From: Clostridia bacterium
Lineage (GTDB): Bacteria > Bacillota > Clostridia > Lachnospirales > Lachnospiraceae
Assembly: GCA_026000945.1 (NCBI GenBank)
Contig: BNZI01000011.1
Location: 1 to 26,208, forward strand
Direction: 5' to 3'
Length of the DNA: 26,208 nucleotides
Part shown: piece by piece, positions 1 through 8,094 of the stretch
Numbering within the stretch: the first letter of the stretch is position 1
Layout: each line of letters opens with the position of its first letter
Position numbers and translations under genes: made by a program
The notes under the pieces: generated by a model
The model's input: only the letters and a program-made list of their open reading frames with translations
The model's database searches: none
Told to the model about the DNA's origin: nothing

Positions 1-43
1 TTTGGAAAGAGATAGGCAGGGAAAACGGAAAGTTTCAGAGATT

Positions 44-190
44 ATGGAGTTATATAAAAAAGAAAATGGGGAAATTGTGTTGATTTTAGTGGTTTTAATT
101 GGTTTGGTCTTAATTTTTAAAGATCAATTAACGAGCTTGATTAATAGTATTTTTAAACAAATTACTAGTCAATCTAAAAAGGTATACTAA
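44..190 (+). CDS. Flp1-family type IVb pilin
   Basis: Small (48 aa) class III prepilin, expected to be cleaved by the Tad prepilin peptidase and assembled into a Flp/Tad pilus. The protein has a short polar leader ending Glu-Asn-Gly, then Glu-Ile-Val-Leu and one hydrophobic stretch (about residues 10-29), then a short amphipathic tail with Phe-Lys and Ile-Phe-Lys-Gln-Ile. This is the layout of the Flp1-like family of Clostridia. The frame is open to the window start with a possible TTG at position 2, so the true start may lie upstream and give a longer leader; I chose the ATG at 44 because the leader then has a typical length, though its ribosome site is weak. The stop is 3 bases before the next pilus gene, which fits an operon with tad genes lying to the left of the window. 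Confidence 0.7.
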   Translation: MELYKKENGEIVLILVVLIGLVLIFKDQLTSLINSIFKQITSQSKKVY

Positions 191-193
191 TCT

Positions 194-1657
194 ATGCCTA
201 AGTTTTCTTTATCTGGACAATTCACCGTATTATTTTCTTTATTGTGGATGAGTGTCTGTTCTCTCTTAGTCGTTTTATTAGCTTGTGCTCGGATGAATAC
301 CATGCAATATCGGATGGAAGAATCGGTTAGTTCTGTGTTATCCTCCTTATTTTCACGATATGAGAAAAATTTGTTTGAACGGTATGGAATTTTTGCATTT
401 GCTTTATCAGAGGAAAAAATAGAGCAATATATTCGGAAAGATTTAGAGGCTTATGCGCAAAGTGATTCTTGGTCAGCATGGGAAGTTGAAGATGTTTCTA
501 TTTTAGAAATGTCTGGAGTAAGCGATTCTTTTGGCGTTTATCTTGAAGAAGCAGCTAAACTTGTTAGTTCAGATGGAAATTTTGCTTTAGGTATGCTAAA
601 AAAGTTGGAAGGATGGATAGGTTGGGTAAAGAAAAGTGAAAGTATCCCAGTAGAAAAACTATCTCAGGATTCCGTATCAAAAATGCAAGAGCAACTGCTT
701 CAGTCTGAACAAACAAATTTTATGGATGTTTTAACTCAATGGATGGGGAAAATATCTTTATCATTTTTAGAAGAAGAAAAGTATTCTCCGTTCACTTTAT
801 CTCAAAAAGATAAAGTTTCTCGAAATTTTAACAGTTCTTCATGGGATAATTCTATATCTCAATCGACTTTTCTGGATCGTTATCTTTGGAATCAATATAT
901 TCAAAATCATTTTTCCCATTTCTTAAATGCAAAAAATCAAGAACAAAAGACACAGCTGCTTTATGAGCAGGAATACATTTTAGGAGGAGCTTTATCAGAT
1001 AAAGAAAATCTTCAACAAATAGCAGGAAAAATTTTTACTTTACGAGAAGTTATGAATGGTATTTCTTTTTTGCAAGATCAAAAGAAGAAAAACGAAACAA
1101 AAGCTTTGGCAGCTGTACTTTCTCTGATTTTTGCTGTTCCTGAATTAACAGGAATAATTGAACATGCTATTCGTGTATTGTGGATTAATACAGAGTCAGA
1201 AATGGATGTACAGGCACTGTTATCAGGGAAAAAGGTATGGTTTTATAAAAATGCCCATCAGTGGAGAAGTAAATGGCAGGATATTTTCTGGGTAAAAGAG
1301 CCTATAAATGAAATACAAAGTAATCAGCAGCTTCCAGTACGGCAAAAAGATGATTTTATAGCTAGTAAAATCTTGATACAAAAAATGAATGTAGAGATAG
1401 CAAGAGAAGAGGATGAAGCAAAAGACATACAAAATTTAGGGGAATTATCCTATATCAATTATTTATCCATTTTTTTAGCTTTAGAAAATCCTTTGGAACA
1501 ACGTTACCGGGTTATGGATCTGATTCAAAGCAATTTGCGCATGGAAATTCCTAACTTTTCTTTGGAACATAGTTATTATGCCATGGAAGTGTCTTGTCAT
1601 TTTCGGTATTTAGGAGATAAGGAATATTGGATAAGCAAAAAAAGAAAATACCACTAA
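194..1657 (+). CDS. DUF5702-like membrane-anchored protein of the Tad pilus locus
   Basis: Protein of 487 aa with one hydrophobic segment near the N-terminus (about residues 8-30: Phe-Thr-Val-Leu-Phe-Ser-Leu-Leu), then a long, mostly hydrophilic and probably extracellular part. The segment Ser-Leu-Phe-Ser-Arg-Tyr-Glu-Lys-Asn-Leu-Phe-Glu-Arg-Tyr-Gly-Ile after the membrane helix is typical of DUF5702 proteins, which accompany TadE/Flp1 genes in Clostridia. The function is not established; a pseudopilin-like or pilus-assembly role is inferred from the neighbours. It starts 3 bases after the pilin stop and overlaps the next gene by about 31 bases, indicating translational coupling. A second hydrophobic patch near residues 300-330 could be buried or membrane-associated. 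The family call rests on the N-terminal pattern and context. Confidence 0.65.
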   Translation: MPKFSLSGQFTVLFSLLWMSVCSLLVVLLACARMNTMQYRMEESVSSVLSSLFSRYEKNLFERYGIFAFALSEEKIEQYIRKDLEAYAQSDSWSAWEVEDVSILEMSGVSDSFGVYLEEAAKLVSSDGNFALGMLKKLEGWIGWVKKSESIPVEKLSQDSVSKMQEQLLQSEQTNFMDVLTQWMGKISLSFLEEEKYSPFTLSQKDKVSRNFNSSSWDNSISQSTFLDRYLWNQYIQNHFSHFLNAKNQEQKTQLLYEQEYILGGALSDKENLQQIAGKIFTLREVMNGISFLQDQKKKNETKALAAVLSLIFAVPELTGIIEHAIRVLWINTESEMDVQALLSGKKVWFYKNAHQWRSKWQDIFWVKEPINEIQSNQQLPVRQKDDFIASKILIQKMNVEIAREEDEAKDIQNLGELSYINYLSIFLALENPLEQRYRVMDLIQSNLRMEIPNFSLEHSYYAMEVSCHFRYLGDKEYWISKKRKYH

Positions 1658-2412
1658 AAAAGATAGATTCATTTAACGCTAGTCTTAGTATAGAGGCTAG
1701 TTTAAGCTTTTGTTTATTTTTTTTTGCTGTGTTAGCTTTGGTGTTCCCTTTAGAAATTTTGGCTGTACAAAATCTTATTCAAATTTCGTTAGATGAGGCA
1801 GCAAGCGAAACATTGAGTGTATTTTCCGGACAAGAAGAATCGTTGGTGTCAGCACTTTTTGTACAAGAATATTTCCAGTCCCGTATCCGACAAAGAGCGG
1901 GACCAAGTGTAGTAGTCAGAGGAGGACATCAGGGGATTAGTCTTCGCTTAAGCCACCAAGAAGATTACTTAGAACTCATTGCCCGTTATGAGGTACGTAT
2001 TCCTGTGCCATTATTATCGATTAAGCCGATAGAATGCGTACAGAGAGTGAAAAAGAGGTTTTGGATCGGTAGTGATTTTCGGGATGGATTTGATGAAAAT
2101 TTGCTTTATGTGTATCAGACAAAAACGGGAGGAGTATATCATATTAATCGCAATTGCTGGCATTTGAAATCAGAAGTTCATCAAAAAGAAGAACAGGATA
2201 TTGAACATGTACGCAATAAGAATGGAGCAAAATACCACGCTTGTGAAGTATGTTCTTCTTATGGGAACTCAGGAAGTGTGTATATTACGGATTATGGAAC
2301 ACGATACCATTCTTTGTCTAATTGTCGTGAATTGAAATTGCAAATTCATCAAGTGACTTTACAGGAGGCGGAAGGGAAATCAATCTGTAAGGATTGTATG
2401 AGAAGTAAATGA
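1627..2412 (+). CDS. TadE-like pilus protein with two C-terminal Cys/His modules
   Basis: Protein of 261 aa. Residues 17-53 form the TadE-like anchor (Ala-Ser-Leu-Ser-Ile-Glu-Ala-Ser-Leu followed by a hydrophobic helix), similar to the TadE/G minor pseudopilins of Tad systems. The C-terminal third carries two repeated modules, each Tyr-His-x4-Cys followed by Cys-x2-Cys: H172, C177, C206, C209, and H228, C233, C254, C257. These ligand sets suggest metal binding (zinc most likely) or paired disulfides outside the membrane; this is inferred. The start is a TTG at 1627 preceded by AGGAG and GGAA, overlapping the upstream gene. Its stop overlaps the next start (ATGA), so it is translationally coupled to the prepilin peptidase gene. 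Confidence 0.72.
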   Translation: MDKQKKKIPLKKIDSFNASLSIEASLSFCLFFFAVLALVFPLEILAVQNLIQISLDEAASETLSVFSGQEESLVSALFVQEYFQSRIRQRAGPSVVVRGGHQGISLRLSHQEDYLELIARYEVRIPVPLLSIKPIECVQRVKKRFWIGSDFRDGFDENLLYVYQTKTGGVYHINRNCWHLKSEVHQKEEQDIEHVRNKNGAKYHACEVCSSYGNSGSVYITDYGTRYHSLSNCRELKLQIHQVTLQEAEGKSICKDCMRSK

Positions 2413-2840
2413 TGAATAGAGCGGAACAAATATTTATGGCTGCTTTGTTTTTTGGGGCATATAGGGACATTCGGAAACAAAGTTTGCCTTTGTGGTATTT
2501 GATTGTTACGGCTATTACTGCTGTGGTAGCACAAATATTATGGAATACAGAATCTTGGTTGAGTCTGTTAGGGGGAGTGGGTATTGGTTTCATAGGTGTG
2601 GCATTCAGTTATTTTAGTGCAGGTAAATTTGGATTGGGAGATGGTATATTTTTATGTCTTAGTGGTTTATATTTAGGATTTAGTAAAAATTTATATTTGT
2701 TAGCAATGGGATTGTTTTTTAGTACGATGTTTGCGATGGGATGTTTTATAGTAACAAAAAATAACAAAAAGAAATTTCCTTTTTTACCCTTTTTGTTATT
2801 GTCAGATTTTTGGTTGATATTAGGACGTATTTATCTTTAA
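2409..2840 (+). CDS. A24 prepilin peptidase (TadV/CpaA type)
   Basis: Membrane aspartyl protease that cleaves leader peptides of Flp-type prepilins. At 143 aa it has the short TadV/CpaA length, without the methyltransferase domain of PilD. Both catalytic aspartates are visible: Asp20 in Arg-Asp-Ile-Arg-Lys-Gln-Ser-Leu-Pro and Asp78 in the family motif Gly-Leu-Gly-Asp. About four hydrophobic helices surround them. The start overlaps the previous stop as ATGA at 2409; a second ATG follows at 2412. Its expected substrates are the Flp1 pilin at 44-190 and perhaps the TadE-like proteins. A repeat element begins a few bases past its stop, separating it from the remaining pilus genes. Confidence 0.85.
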   Translation: MMNRAEQIFMAALFFGAYRDIRKQSLPLWYLIVTAITAVVAQILWNTESWLSLLGGVGIGFIGVAFSYFSAGKFGLGDGIFLCLSGLYLGFSKNLYLLAMGLFFSTMFAMGCFIVTKNNKKKFPFLPFLLLSDFWLILGRIYL

Positions 2841-3220
2841 GAATCTAGGTCGTATTCACATTACCGGATGCTCTATCTTTTGGTAGGTTTTGCGTGATTG
2901 GTGTTAAATTTTCTTGAAATACGTAGGTTTGCAGAAAATTGCCTTGCGGAGCGGAAAATCTATTTTAAATCTGGGCATTTTGGGTAATGTGAATAGGTCA
3001 TATTTCATTTTCTATATTAAAGTAGAATGAAAAATTAGGATTTATTTTTCTTCTGTGGCGTACTAAGTTTTGTAAATTTTCTCAAGTATTCTTGCTTATC
3101 TTTTTGTTTAGAGATATTGAACAGCTTTTTAGAGAAAATATACGCAAGATTCTCTTGACTTACAGATTTGAATAGGCTCTAAAAAAAGGAAAAATTTACA
3201 AGATATATCAGGAGGGTAGT
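2841..3220 (+). other. Intergenic stretch in the pilus locus: repeat element plus AT-rich leader
   Basis: No gene is supported here. The left part (2846-3002) is an inverted-repeat element listed separately. The rest (3003-3220) is AT-rich and contains an imperfect inverted repeat, TCAAGTATTCTTGC near 3083 against GCAAGATTCTCTTGA near 3152. It vaguely resembles the middle of the longer repeat copy at 5882-6169. A good ribosome site (AGGAGGG) ends about 3 bases before the next start. A convincing promoter could not be fixed; TTGACT near 3164 has no good -10 partner. Confidence 0.6.
2846..3002. mobile_element. MITE-like element, copy A (157 bp)
   Basis: Non-coding element with inverted ends flanked by TA on both sides. 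The left end after TA is GGTCGTATTCACATTACCG; the right end read inward after TA is TGACCTATTCACATTACCC, so the inner 13 bases are identical. Internal segments (TATCTTTTGGTAG, CTTGAAATAC, AAAATTGCCTT, GGAAAATCTATT) recur in the copy at 5882-6169. There is no ORF. The TA flanks suggest mobilisation by an IS630/Tc1/mariner-like transposase, which is inferred. Confidence 0.75.
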
Positions 3221-3646
3221 ATGCATAGTGAGTGGAAAGCATCATTTACAGTGGAGGTTTCTTTACTAAGTTTTGTATTGATTATGTTGTTGGTTTCTTT
3301 GTTTACTTATCTTTTTTTGGTTTATGACCGTTTGTGTTTAGCAGAAAAAGCGGATAGAGCTTTGTTATGGGCGGCTTCAGAAATAGATGGAGGAAGGGAG
3401 GTAACAGAAAGTGAAATCAAAGTGAGGATACAAAAAGAACAAGCTTTTCTTTTTATGGTAAAAGGAGTGGATTATCATGTTCAACTTAGAGAAAATGAGT
3501 TGCGTATTCAGTATCCTATGCTATTCAATAATTTTTCTTCAATTTTTGATTTGCCAGAAAAAGTAGAAAGAAACAGAAAAATTTATTGTTTGGAAAAGCA
3601 GCTTAGACAAAAAAGAGGGGAAAAACAAAGTGGAAGTGAATTATAA
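3221..3646 (+). CDS. TadE-like pilus protein
   Basis: Protein of 141 aa with an N-terminal Lys-Ala-Ser-Phe-Thr-Val-Glu-Val-Ser-Leu followed by a hydrophobic helix (to about residue 30), the hallmark of TadE-like minor pseudopilins; the Glu corresponds to the conserved Glu of class III prepilins. The remainder is hydrophilic and probably outside the membrane. The start is supported by AGGAGGG a few bases upstream. It overlaps the next gene by 17 bases. It is probably part of the same pilus locus as the genes upstream, although an inserted repeat element lies between. It lacks the Cys/His modules of the other TadE-like protein here. Confidence 0.75.
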   Translation: MHSEWKASFTVEVSLLSFVLIMLLVSLFTYLFLVYDRLCLAEKADRALLWAASEIDGGREVTESEIKVRIQKEQAFLFMVKGVDYHVQLRENELRIQYPMLFNNFSSIFDLPEKVERNRKIYCLEKQLRQKRGEKQSGSEL

Positions 3647-4757
3647 AAGACGGGCGAATAAAAATTTCATGGTACTATCTGTATCTGAAGAAATTTCTCC
3701 TTTTTTATATCAAATTCGTATGTTAGAAGAAAATCCGATAAAAGGTTTGCTGAAATTTACTTATCAGCCCAAGGAACAACATGCCGAGTATTATTACGAA
3801 ATTTCTTCTAAGCAACCTTTGAAAAGAATTGTTGAGTATAAAGGATTTGGTCAAAATGAGTTAAGAAATTTATTGATTGGCTTATCAACTTTAGTTAAAG
3901 GTTTGGAAAATTACTTATTGGATGGAAATGGATTATTACTAGAAGCCGAACATATTTATCTTGCGCCTGCGGATACCTCAATGTATTTTTGTTATGTACC
4001 GGGAATTTTTACAGATTTTTCAGAAAGTATACGGCAATTGTTTCAGTTTTTTTTGAACAAAATGGATTACCAAAATAAAGAGCAAGTAGCGTTGATGTAT
4101 CGCCTGTATCAAGAAACAATGAAAGAAAACTACCATATTGAAGATTTGCTTTTGTGTTTTGGTAGTCAAGTAAAGAAAGAAGAGCAGCAGGAATGGAAAC
4201 AAGAAGAGAAGAAAGAAAATGATGAAGGGCAAGATAACAAGAAACAAGCTAAAATCATTTCTTACTCCGGATGGAAAAATTGGATTAAGGAACATATTTT
4301 TGAGAAAAAAGAAAATTTTGATCAAAAAGAAAAAATAGATTATTTAAAAACTTATGCTTTAAAAGAGGAAAATACTTATCAGCCGTATTCACAGGAGCGG
4401 AGCAGTACAGAGGACGTACATACAATTTTAATGCAAAGCAGTTTGGTTCAGCAGACAAAAGGGATTCGGTTACAAAGTTGTATGACACATATTACTTCTG
4501 ATATTTTGGTTGAACATTTTCCGTTTGTGATTGGGCAAAGTCAAGAGGGAGTGGACTATACCATCCCCCATCCGGCAATCAGCCGCTTTCATATATGTAT
4601 AGACAAGGATGGAGATGCTTATCAAGTGACGGATTTAAATTCCACCAATGGAAGTAAACTCAATCAGCAAGTTCTCATTACGAATGAAAAAACAGTGTTA
4701 AGGGAGGGAGACTGTTTAGAACTTGCTGGATTAGAATTTATCGTTTATTTTATTTAA
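3630..4757 (+). CDS. DUF6382 and FHA domain protein of the Tad pilus locus
   Basis: Protein of 375 aa with three parts. The N-terminal region (about 5-170) has the character of DUF6382, a domain found next to FHA in Clostridia. A charged, Lys/Glu/Gln-rich linker follows (about 185-260). The C-terminal FHA domain (about 290-375) shows Phe-Val-Ile-Gly, Ile-Ser-Arg-Phe-His and Asp-Leu-Asn-Ser-Thr-Asn-Gly, the core residues for binding phosphothreonine peptides. No membrane segment is seen, so it is probably cytosolic, and may link phosphorylation signals to pilus assembly; that role is inferred. The start is GTG at 3630 behind AGAGGGG, overlapping the preceding tadE-like gene. It converges on the methyltransferase gene with a 22-base gap. 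Confidence 0.8.
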   Translation: MEVNYKRRANKNFMVLSVSEEISPFLYQIRMLEENPIKGLLKFTYQPKEQHAEYYYEISSKQPLKRIVEYKGFGQNELRNLLIGLSTLVKGLENYLLDGNGLLLEAEHIYLAPADTSMYFCYVPGIFTDFSESIRQLFQFFLNKMDYQNKEQVALMYRLYQETMKENYHIEDLLLCFGSQVKKEEQQEWKQEEKKENDEGQDNKKQAKIISYSGWKNWIKEHIFEKKENFDQKEKIDYLKTYALKEENTYQPYSQERSSTEDVHTILMQSSLVQQTKGIRLQSCMTHITSDILVEHFPFVIGQSQEGVDYTIPHPAISRFHICIDKDGDAYQVTDLNSTNGSKLNQQVLITNEKTVLREGDCLELAGLEFIVYFI

Positions 4758-4779
4758 GAATCTGTTTGTAAGCTTCCGT

Positions 4780-5643
4780 TTAGTTTTCCCATCTTCCGCT
4801 TGCCCCGCAGGGTAATATTATATTTTGCGTATCTACAGGTAAGCCTAATTCCTCAGCTTGAATTTTTCCTTTATATTTAGGGTAAAGGGTCAAACCGAGC
4901 AAATTAGACAATACGCCGGGAGCTAAACCTGTAGTATAAGTGTTGAGCAGAAAGAAAAGAGGTTTTGCAGATAAAATTTTCATACAAGACTGCAAAAGAG
5001 GATAAAGATGATCTTCTATTTTCCAAATTTCTTTATTTGGACCTCGGCCATAAGAAGGAGGATCCATAATAATGGCATCATAGTGTTTGTTACGTCGAAA
5101 TTCCCGTTCAATGAATTTTATGCAATCATCCACAATCCAGCGGATAGGTCTATCTTCTAGATGAGAAAGATGGGCATTTTCTTTTGCCCAGCCAACCATA
5201 CCTTTTGAAGCATCTACATGAGTGACTTTTGCTCCTGCTGCCGCTGCTGCTAAAGTAGCTCCTCCGGTATAAGCAAACAGATTGAGGACTTGTAAGTCAT
5301 TGCGTTTTGCTTGTTGGATTTTTTGGGAAATCCAATCCCAATTGCTTGCTTGTTCAGGGAAAATCCCCGTATGTTTAAACTGAAAGGGTTTTAAATGAAA
5401 AGACAAGTTTTGATAGGATATATTCCATTGGGAGGGAAGGTCAAAAAATTCCCAATTTCCGCCGCCTTGTGAACTGCGGTGATAGTGGGCATGACATTTT
5501 TTCCATGCAGGGTGGGTTTTAGTACTTTGCCAAATCACTTGAGGATCAGGACGTATGAGGGTATATTTTCCCCACTGTTCAAGTTTTTCACCTGAAGAAC
5601 ACTCTAGTATTTTAAATTCTTTCCAATGATTAGAAATCCACAT
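4780..5643 (-). CDS. Class I SAM-dependent methyltransferase, RlmI/RlmL-like
   Basis: Protein of 287 aa with the Methyltrans_SAM layout of 23S rRNA cytosine/guanine methyltransferases. The SAM-binding motif is Val-Leu-Asn-Leu-Phe-Ala-Tyr-Thr-Gly-Gly (about residues 118-128), an acidic ribose-binding Asp follows in His-Val-Asp-Ala-Ser, and the catalytic loop is Met-Asp-Pro-Pro-Ser-Tyr-Gly-Arg-Gly. It lacks the PUA domain of RlmI, so it is a short stand-alone form. Substrate and modified base cannot be told from sequence. The start ATG lies 7-8 bases after GGAG on the minus strand. It appears monocistronic, transcribed toward the pilus locus. Confidence 0.78.
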   Translation of the reverse strand: MWISNHWKEFKILECSSGEKLEQWGKYTLIRPDPQVIWQSTKTHPAWKKCHAHYHRSSQGGGNWEFFDLPSQWNISYQNLSFHLKPFQFKHTGIFPEQASNWDWISQKIQQAKRNDLQVLNLFAYTGGATLAAAAAGAKVTHVDASKGMVGWAKENAHLSHLEDRPIRWIVDDCIKFIEREFRRNKHYDAIIMDPPSYGRGPNKEIWKIEDHLYPLLQSCMKILSAKPLFFLLNTYTTGLAPGVLSNLLGLTLYPKYKGKIQAEELGLPVDTQNIILPCGASGRWEN

Positions 5644-6199
5644 TTATTTACTCCGTTAACTCAGTACTTGATTTATTTAACTGTAATCAGCAGTTGAGCT
5701 TCCTCTGTTGCTGATTCGGGTTTTGCTGCTGCTAAAGTGCCGTTGCATCAAACTTTTTGTTTTAGCTGAATTTGAATAATTTTTCGATTGAAAGCAAAAA
5801 GTTTATTTCTTTATGGCGTATAGTGGTATAGTCCTTCCTTTAGCAATTCTTTTACTCAAGTTTTCATTGAATAAAAGGACTTAGGACATGCTCACACTAC
5901 CGCAGAGTGCCTATCTTTTGGTAGCTTCCCCGCTGGTCTGCATTTAGATTTTCCTCCTACGGTGCCTGAATTCCTTGAAATACCTCCCGTATTCTTATCT
6001 AACCTTTCTCGTAGGAGAAAAAAAGATCTACAACATTCTCCTCGCTCGGAGATACTGAATAAACTCTGCATTTTCTTGGAACATGCTCAGTATATCTAGA
6101 AAAAATTGCCTTAATGGGTGGAAAATCTATTCAAAATATGGGCATTTCGAGTAGTGTAAACACTTCCTAAAAAGTTTTTATCTCCTATGGAGTGTTGTA
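5644..6199. other. 556-base intergenic region: inverted repeats and MITE copy B
   Basis: Both flanking genes are on the minus strand. The right part (5882-6169) is a MITE-like element listed separately. The left part (5644-5881) holds two inverted repeats: AATCAGCA at 5685-5692 with TGCTGATT at 5709-5716, and a 14-bp stem from 5750-5763 with 5791-5804 (core AAACTTTTTG/CAAAAAGTTT). Neither is followed by a convincing U-run in the minus direction. The methyltransferase promoter must lie in this part but I could not fix it. No coding region is supported. Confidence 0.6.
5882..6169. mobile_element. MITE-like element, copy B (288 bp)
   Basis: Flanked by TA on both sides. The left end after TA is GGACATGCTCACACTACCG; the right end read inward is GGAAGTGTTTACACTACTC, with the core ACACTAC shared. 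Internal blocks match copy A (TATCTTTTGGTAG, CTTGAAATAC, AAAATTGCCTTA, GGAAAATCTATTCAAA), with about 130 additional bases in the middle. There is no ORF. It sits about 30 bases past the oxidoreductase stop, so transcripts of that gene may end in or read through it. Confidence 0.8.
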
Positions 6200-7816
6200 T
6201 TAATTTTCTAAGTATTTTCGCAAAGTATGTTTAACAGCACCTTTTTGGCTAATTAAGTGTTTAAACATTTCTTCGATTTTGTGGTCTAAACCAGTTTTAC
6301 ATAAGTCGATGCCAAATAAAGAAGTATTACCTAAAAAAGTCCGTAGTTGACCATGATAACTTTGAATTTCTCCAAATTGAACACTTTGAAGATTGGTTTG
6401 TAGTTCTTTAAGTAAGGGATCACTGCTAGGCGTAAATTGATTTCCGTTATCATCAACACCTAAAAGATAGCGAAACCATGCAGCAATGACTAAAGGAATA
6501 TAGGTTAAGTTATTGACATCTAAATGCGGTATGGAATCGTAGGCTTTGATTGTTTCCCCAAAACGAATAGCCATTTTTTGACTGGTATCTGTAGCGATAC
6601 GCTGTGGAGTGTCAGGAATAAAAGGATTTGGCAATCTGGTTTCTAATACTTCGTTTAAAAATTCTGTAGGTTGGATAATATTAGGATTTGTTACCACTGG
6701 TAGAGCTTCTTGATGTGCCAATCTTTGTATAAACTGTTTTAAATCAGGATCTTTCATTTCTTCGGCGATGCTTGTATAGCCCAGCAGACAACCCCAAATC
6801 GCTAAGGCGGTATGTAAAGGATTTAAACAAGTGGTTACTTTCATTTTTTCTGTTTGATCTACGGTTTGTCTATCGGTAAAGTATACACCTACTTGTTCTA
6901 AAGGAGGCCTTCCATTAGGAAAATGGTCTTCAATAACAAGATATTGAGGAGCTTCTGCATTGACAAAAGGAGCGGTAAACGTTTGTTTGTTTGTAGTAAT
7001 CGGTTCCATTCCCTCTATACCAAGTGCGGTTAATTGTTCATAAATGGTGATGGCAGGACGTGGGGTAATTTTATCAATCATACTCCACGGAAAAGAAACT
7101 TTGCTTTTATCTGTGAGATAGGCTAAAAAATCTGTTTTGACAAAGCCAGCTGAAATCCATTGTTTGGCAATGTATAAAATCGTATCTTCGAGTTTATCGC
7201 CATTATGGCTACAATTGTCTAAACTCAGGAGAGCAATTGGTAACTCGCCTGCAAGATAACGTTGATAAAGTAAAGCGGTGACAATACTTAAAGTATGATT
7301 AGCTTGATCAGGAGTTTTTTTACTGTCTTGCTCAAGAATTGGTAAGATATTTCCAGCAATATCTTCTAAAGCATAGCCTTTTTCTGTAATGGTGAAACTG
7401 ATGACTTGTAAAGAAGGTTGACGGAAAATATTTTGCAGCGCTTGATAGTCTTTTGGAAAAGAAGAATGTGCACGGTAAGAGGAAGCTATACTGGAAAGGA
7501 TTTCTTTTTGAGTTGAAGCATTTGGATATAGTGTGACAAGTAAAGTGAGTTGTTCGTAAGGCATATAAATTTCATCAATTAAGTCAAAATCAAAACTTTC
7601 AGCAACAATAAGTCCTTCGGTAACAATTTTTTGATTTAATAAATCTTGTTGTAGTTTGGCAATGAAAGCGCGAAAAATATTTCCTGCTCCAAAATGCAGC
7701 CAGCGAGGGTTTTGCTTCGTGGATTCTCGCATTTCTGAAATAGAATATTGGGGTAAAGTAATATCTCGGGATTGCCAAAAATTCTTATTGTTTACGGCTG
7801 TACGTGATAATTTCAT
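6200..7816 (-). CDS. Mannitol dehydrogenase family oxidoreductase (fructuronate reductase-like)
   Basis: NAD(P)-dependent long-chain polyol/uronate dehydrogenase of 538 aa, cytosolic. Seen: the N-terminal dinucleotide motif Leu-His-Phe-Gly-Ala-Gly-Asn-Ile-Phe-Arg-Ala-Phe, then Phe-Thr-Ile-Thr-Glu-Lys-Gly-Tyr, then Ser-Leu-Asp-Asn-Cys-x-His-Asn-Gly, and Asp-Lys-Ile-Thr-Pro-Arg-Pro, all positions conserved in the mannitol/mannonate dehydrogenase family. The Thr-Glu-Lys-Gly-Tyr motif favours the UxuB (fructuronate reductase) branch over UxaB, but the substrate cannot be fixed; at 538 aa it is longer than E. coli UxuB or UxaB. I chose the ATG at 7816 because AGGAGA lies 9 bases upstream; a TTG at 7837 would place that site inside the gene. 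No hexuronate catabolic neighbours are present. Confidence 0.75.
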   Translation of the reverse strand: MKLSRTAVNNKNFWQSRDITLPQYSISEMRESTKQNPRWLHFGAGNIFRAFIAKLQQDLLNQKIVTEGLIVAESFDFDLIDEIYMPYEQLTLLVTLYPNASTQKEILSSIASSYRAHSSFPKDYQALQNIFRQPSLQVISFTITEKGYALEDIAGNILPILEQDSKKTPDQANHTLSIVTALLYQRYLAGELPIALLSLDNCSHNGDKLEDTILYIAKQWISAGFVKTDFLAYLTDKSKVSFPWSMIDKITPRPAITIYEQLTALGIEGMEPITTNKQTFTAPFVNAEAPQYLVIEDHFPNGRPPLEQVGVYFTDRQTVDQTEKMKVTTCLNPLHTALAIWGCLLGYTSIAEEMKDPDLKQFIQRLAHQEALPVVTNPNIIQPTEFLNEVLETRLPNPFIPDTPQRIATDTSQKMAIRFGETIKAYDSIPHLDVNNLTYIPLVIAAWFRYLLGVDDNGNQFTPSSDPLLKELQTNLQSVQFGEIQSYHGQLRTFLGNTSLFGIDLCKTGLDHKIEEMFKHLISQKGAVKHTLRKYLEN

Positions 7817-7882
7817 AATTCTGTGTATTCTCCTCAATGTTGAACTTTGATTAAAGATCAGTTTCTAATTCGCTTTTTAGTC

Positions 7883-7912
7883 AACATAACATAAATACGA
7901 TGAATTTGTCAA
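7883..7912 (-). promoter_or_regulatory. Sigma-A-type promoter of the oxidoreductase gene
   Basis: On the minus strand a perfect -35 TTGACA (7907-7912) is followed after 18 bases by TATGTT (7883-7888) as -10, 67 bases before the chosen ATG. A short inverted repeat, TGATT-AATCA, overlaps the region just upstream of the -35, and CTTTGATTAAAG lies between promoter and gene. Either could be an operator, but no regulator is identified. Confidence 0.55.
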
Positions 7913-8001
7913 TCTGATTAAAAAATCACAAAAATTTGAGAAATGTAGAGAAAATAGGAGATAACTGAATATATAATAAAAAAATGCCTAAATATACAGG
8001 C

Positions 8002-8030
8002 TTGCAATTTTACCTTAAATCACCTATGAT
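8002..8030 (+). promoter_or_regulatory. Sigma-A-type promoter of groESL
   Basis: TTGCAA (8002-8007) and TATGAT (8025-8030) are separated by exactly 17 bases, and the CIRCE operator begins 15 bases further on. This placement, with the operator over or just past the start of transcription, is the usual arrangement of HrcA-controlled chaperone operons. Confidence 0.75.
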
Positions 8031-8044
8031 AATAAACGATAATT

Positions 8045-8071
8045 CTAGCACTCAATAAAGAAGAGTGCTAA
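8045..8071 (+). promoter_or_regulatory. CIRCE operator (HrcA binding site)
   Basis: TAGCACTC, nine spacer bases, then GAGTGCTAA. This matches the CIRCE consensus TTAGCACTC-N9-GAGTGCTAA except for the first base (C for T). HrcA is known to repress chaperone operons from this element and release on heat stress. No hrcA gene is in the window. Confidence 0.95.
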
Positions 8072-8094
8072 TAAAGCAAAAGGAGGAAAGAACA

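Noticed and set aside
4756..4775. TAAGAATCTGTTTGTAAGCT after the FHA gene as a solitary repeat end.
   Set aside because: It resembles the AGAGTCTGTTCAATCT end only partly, and there is no opposite end in the 22-base gap.
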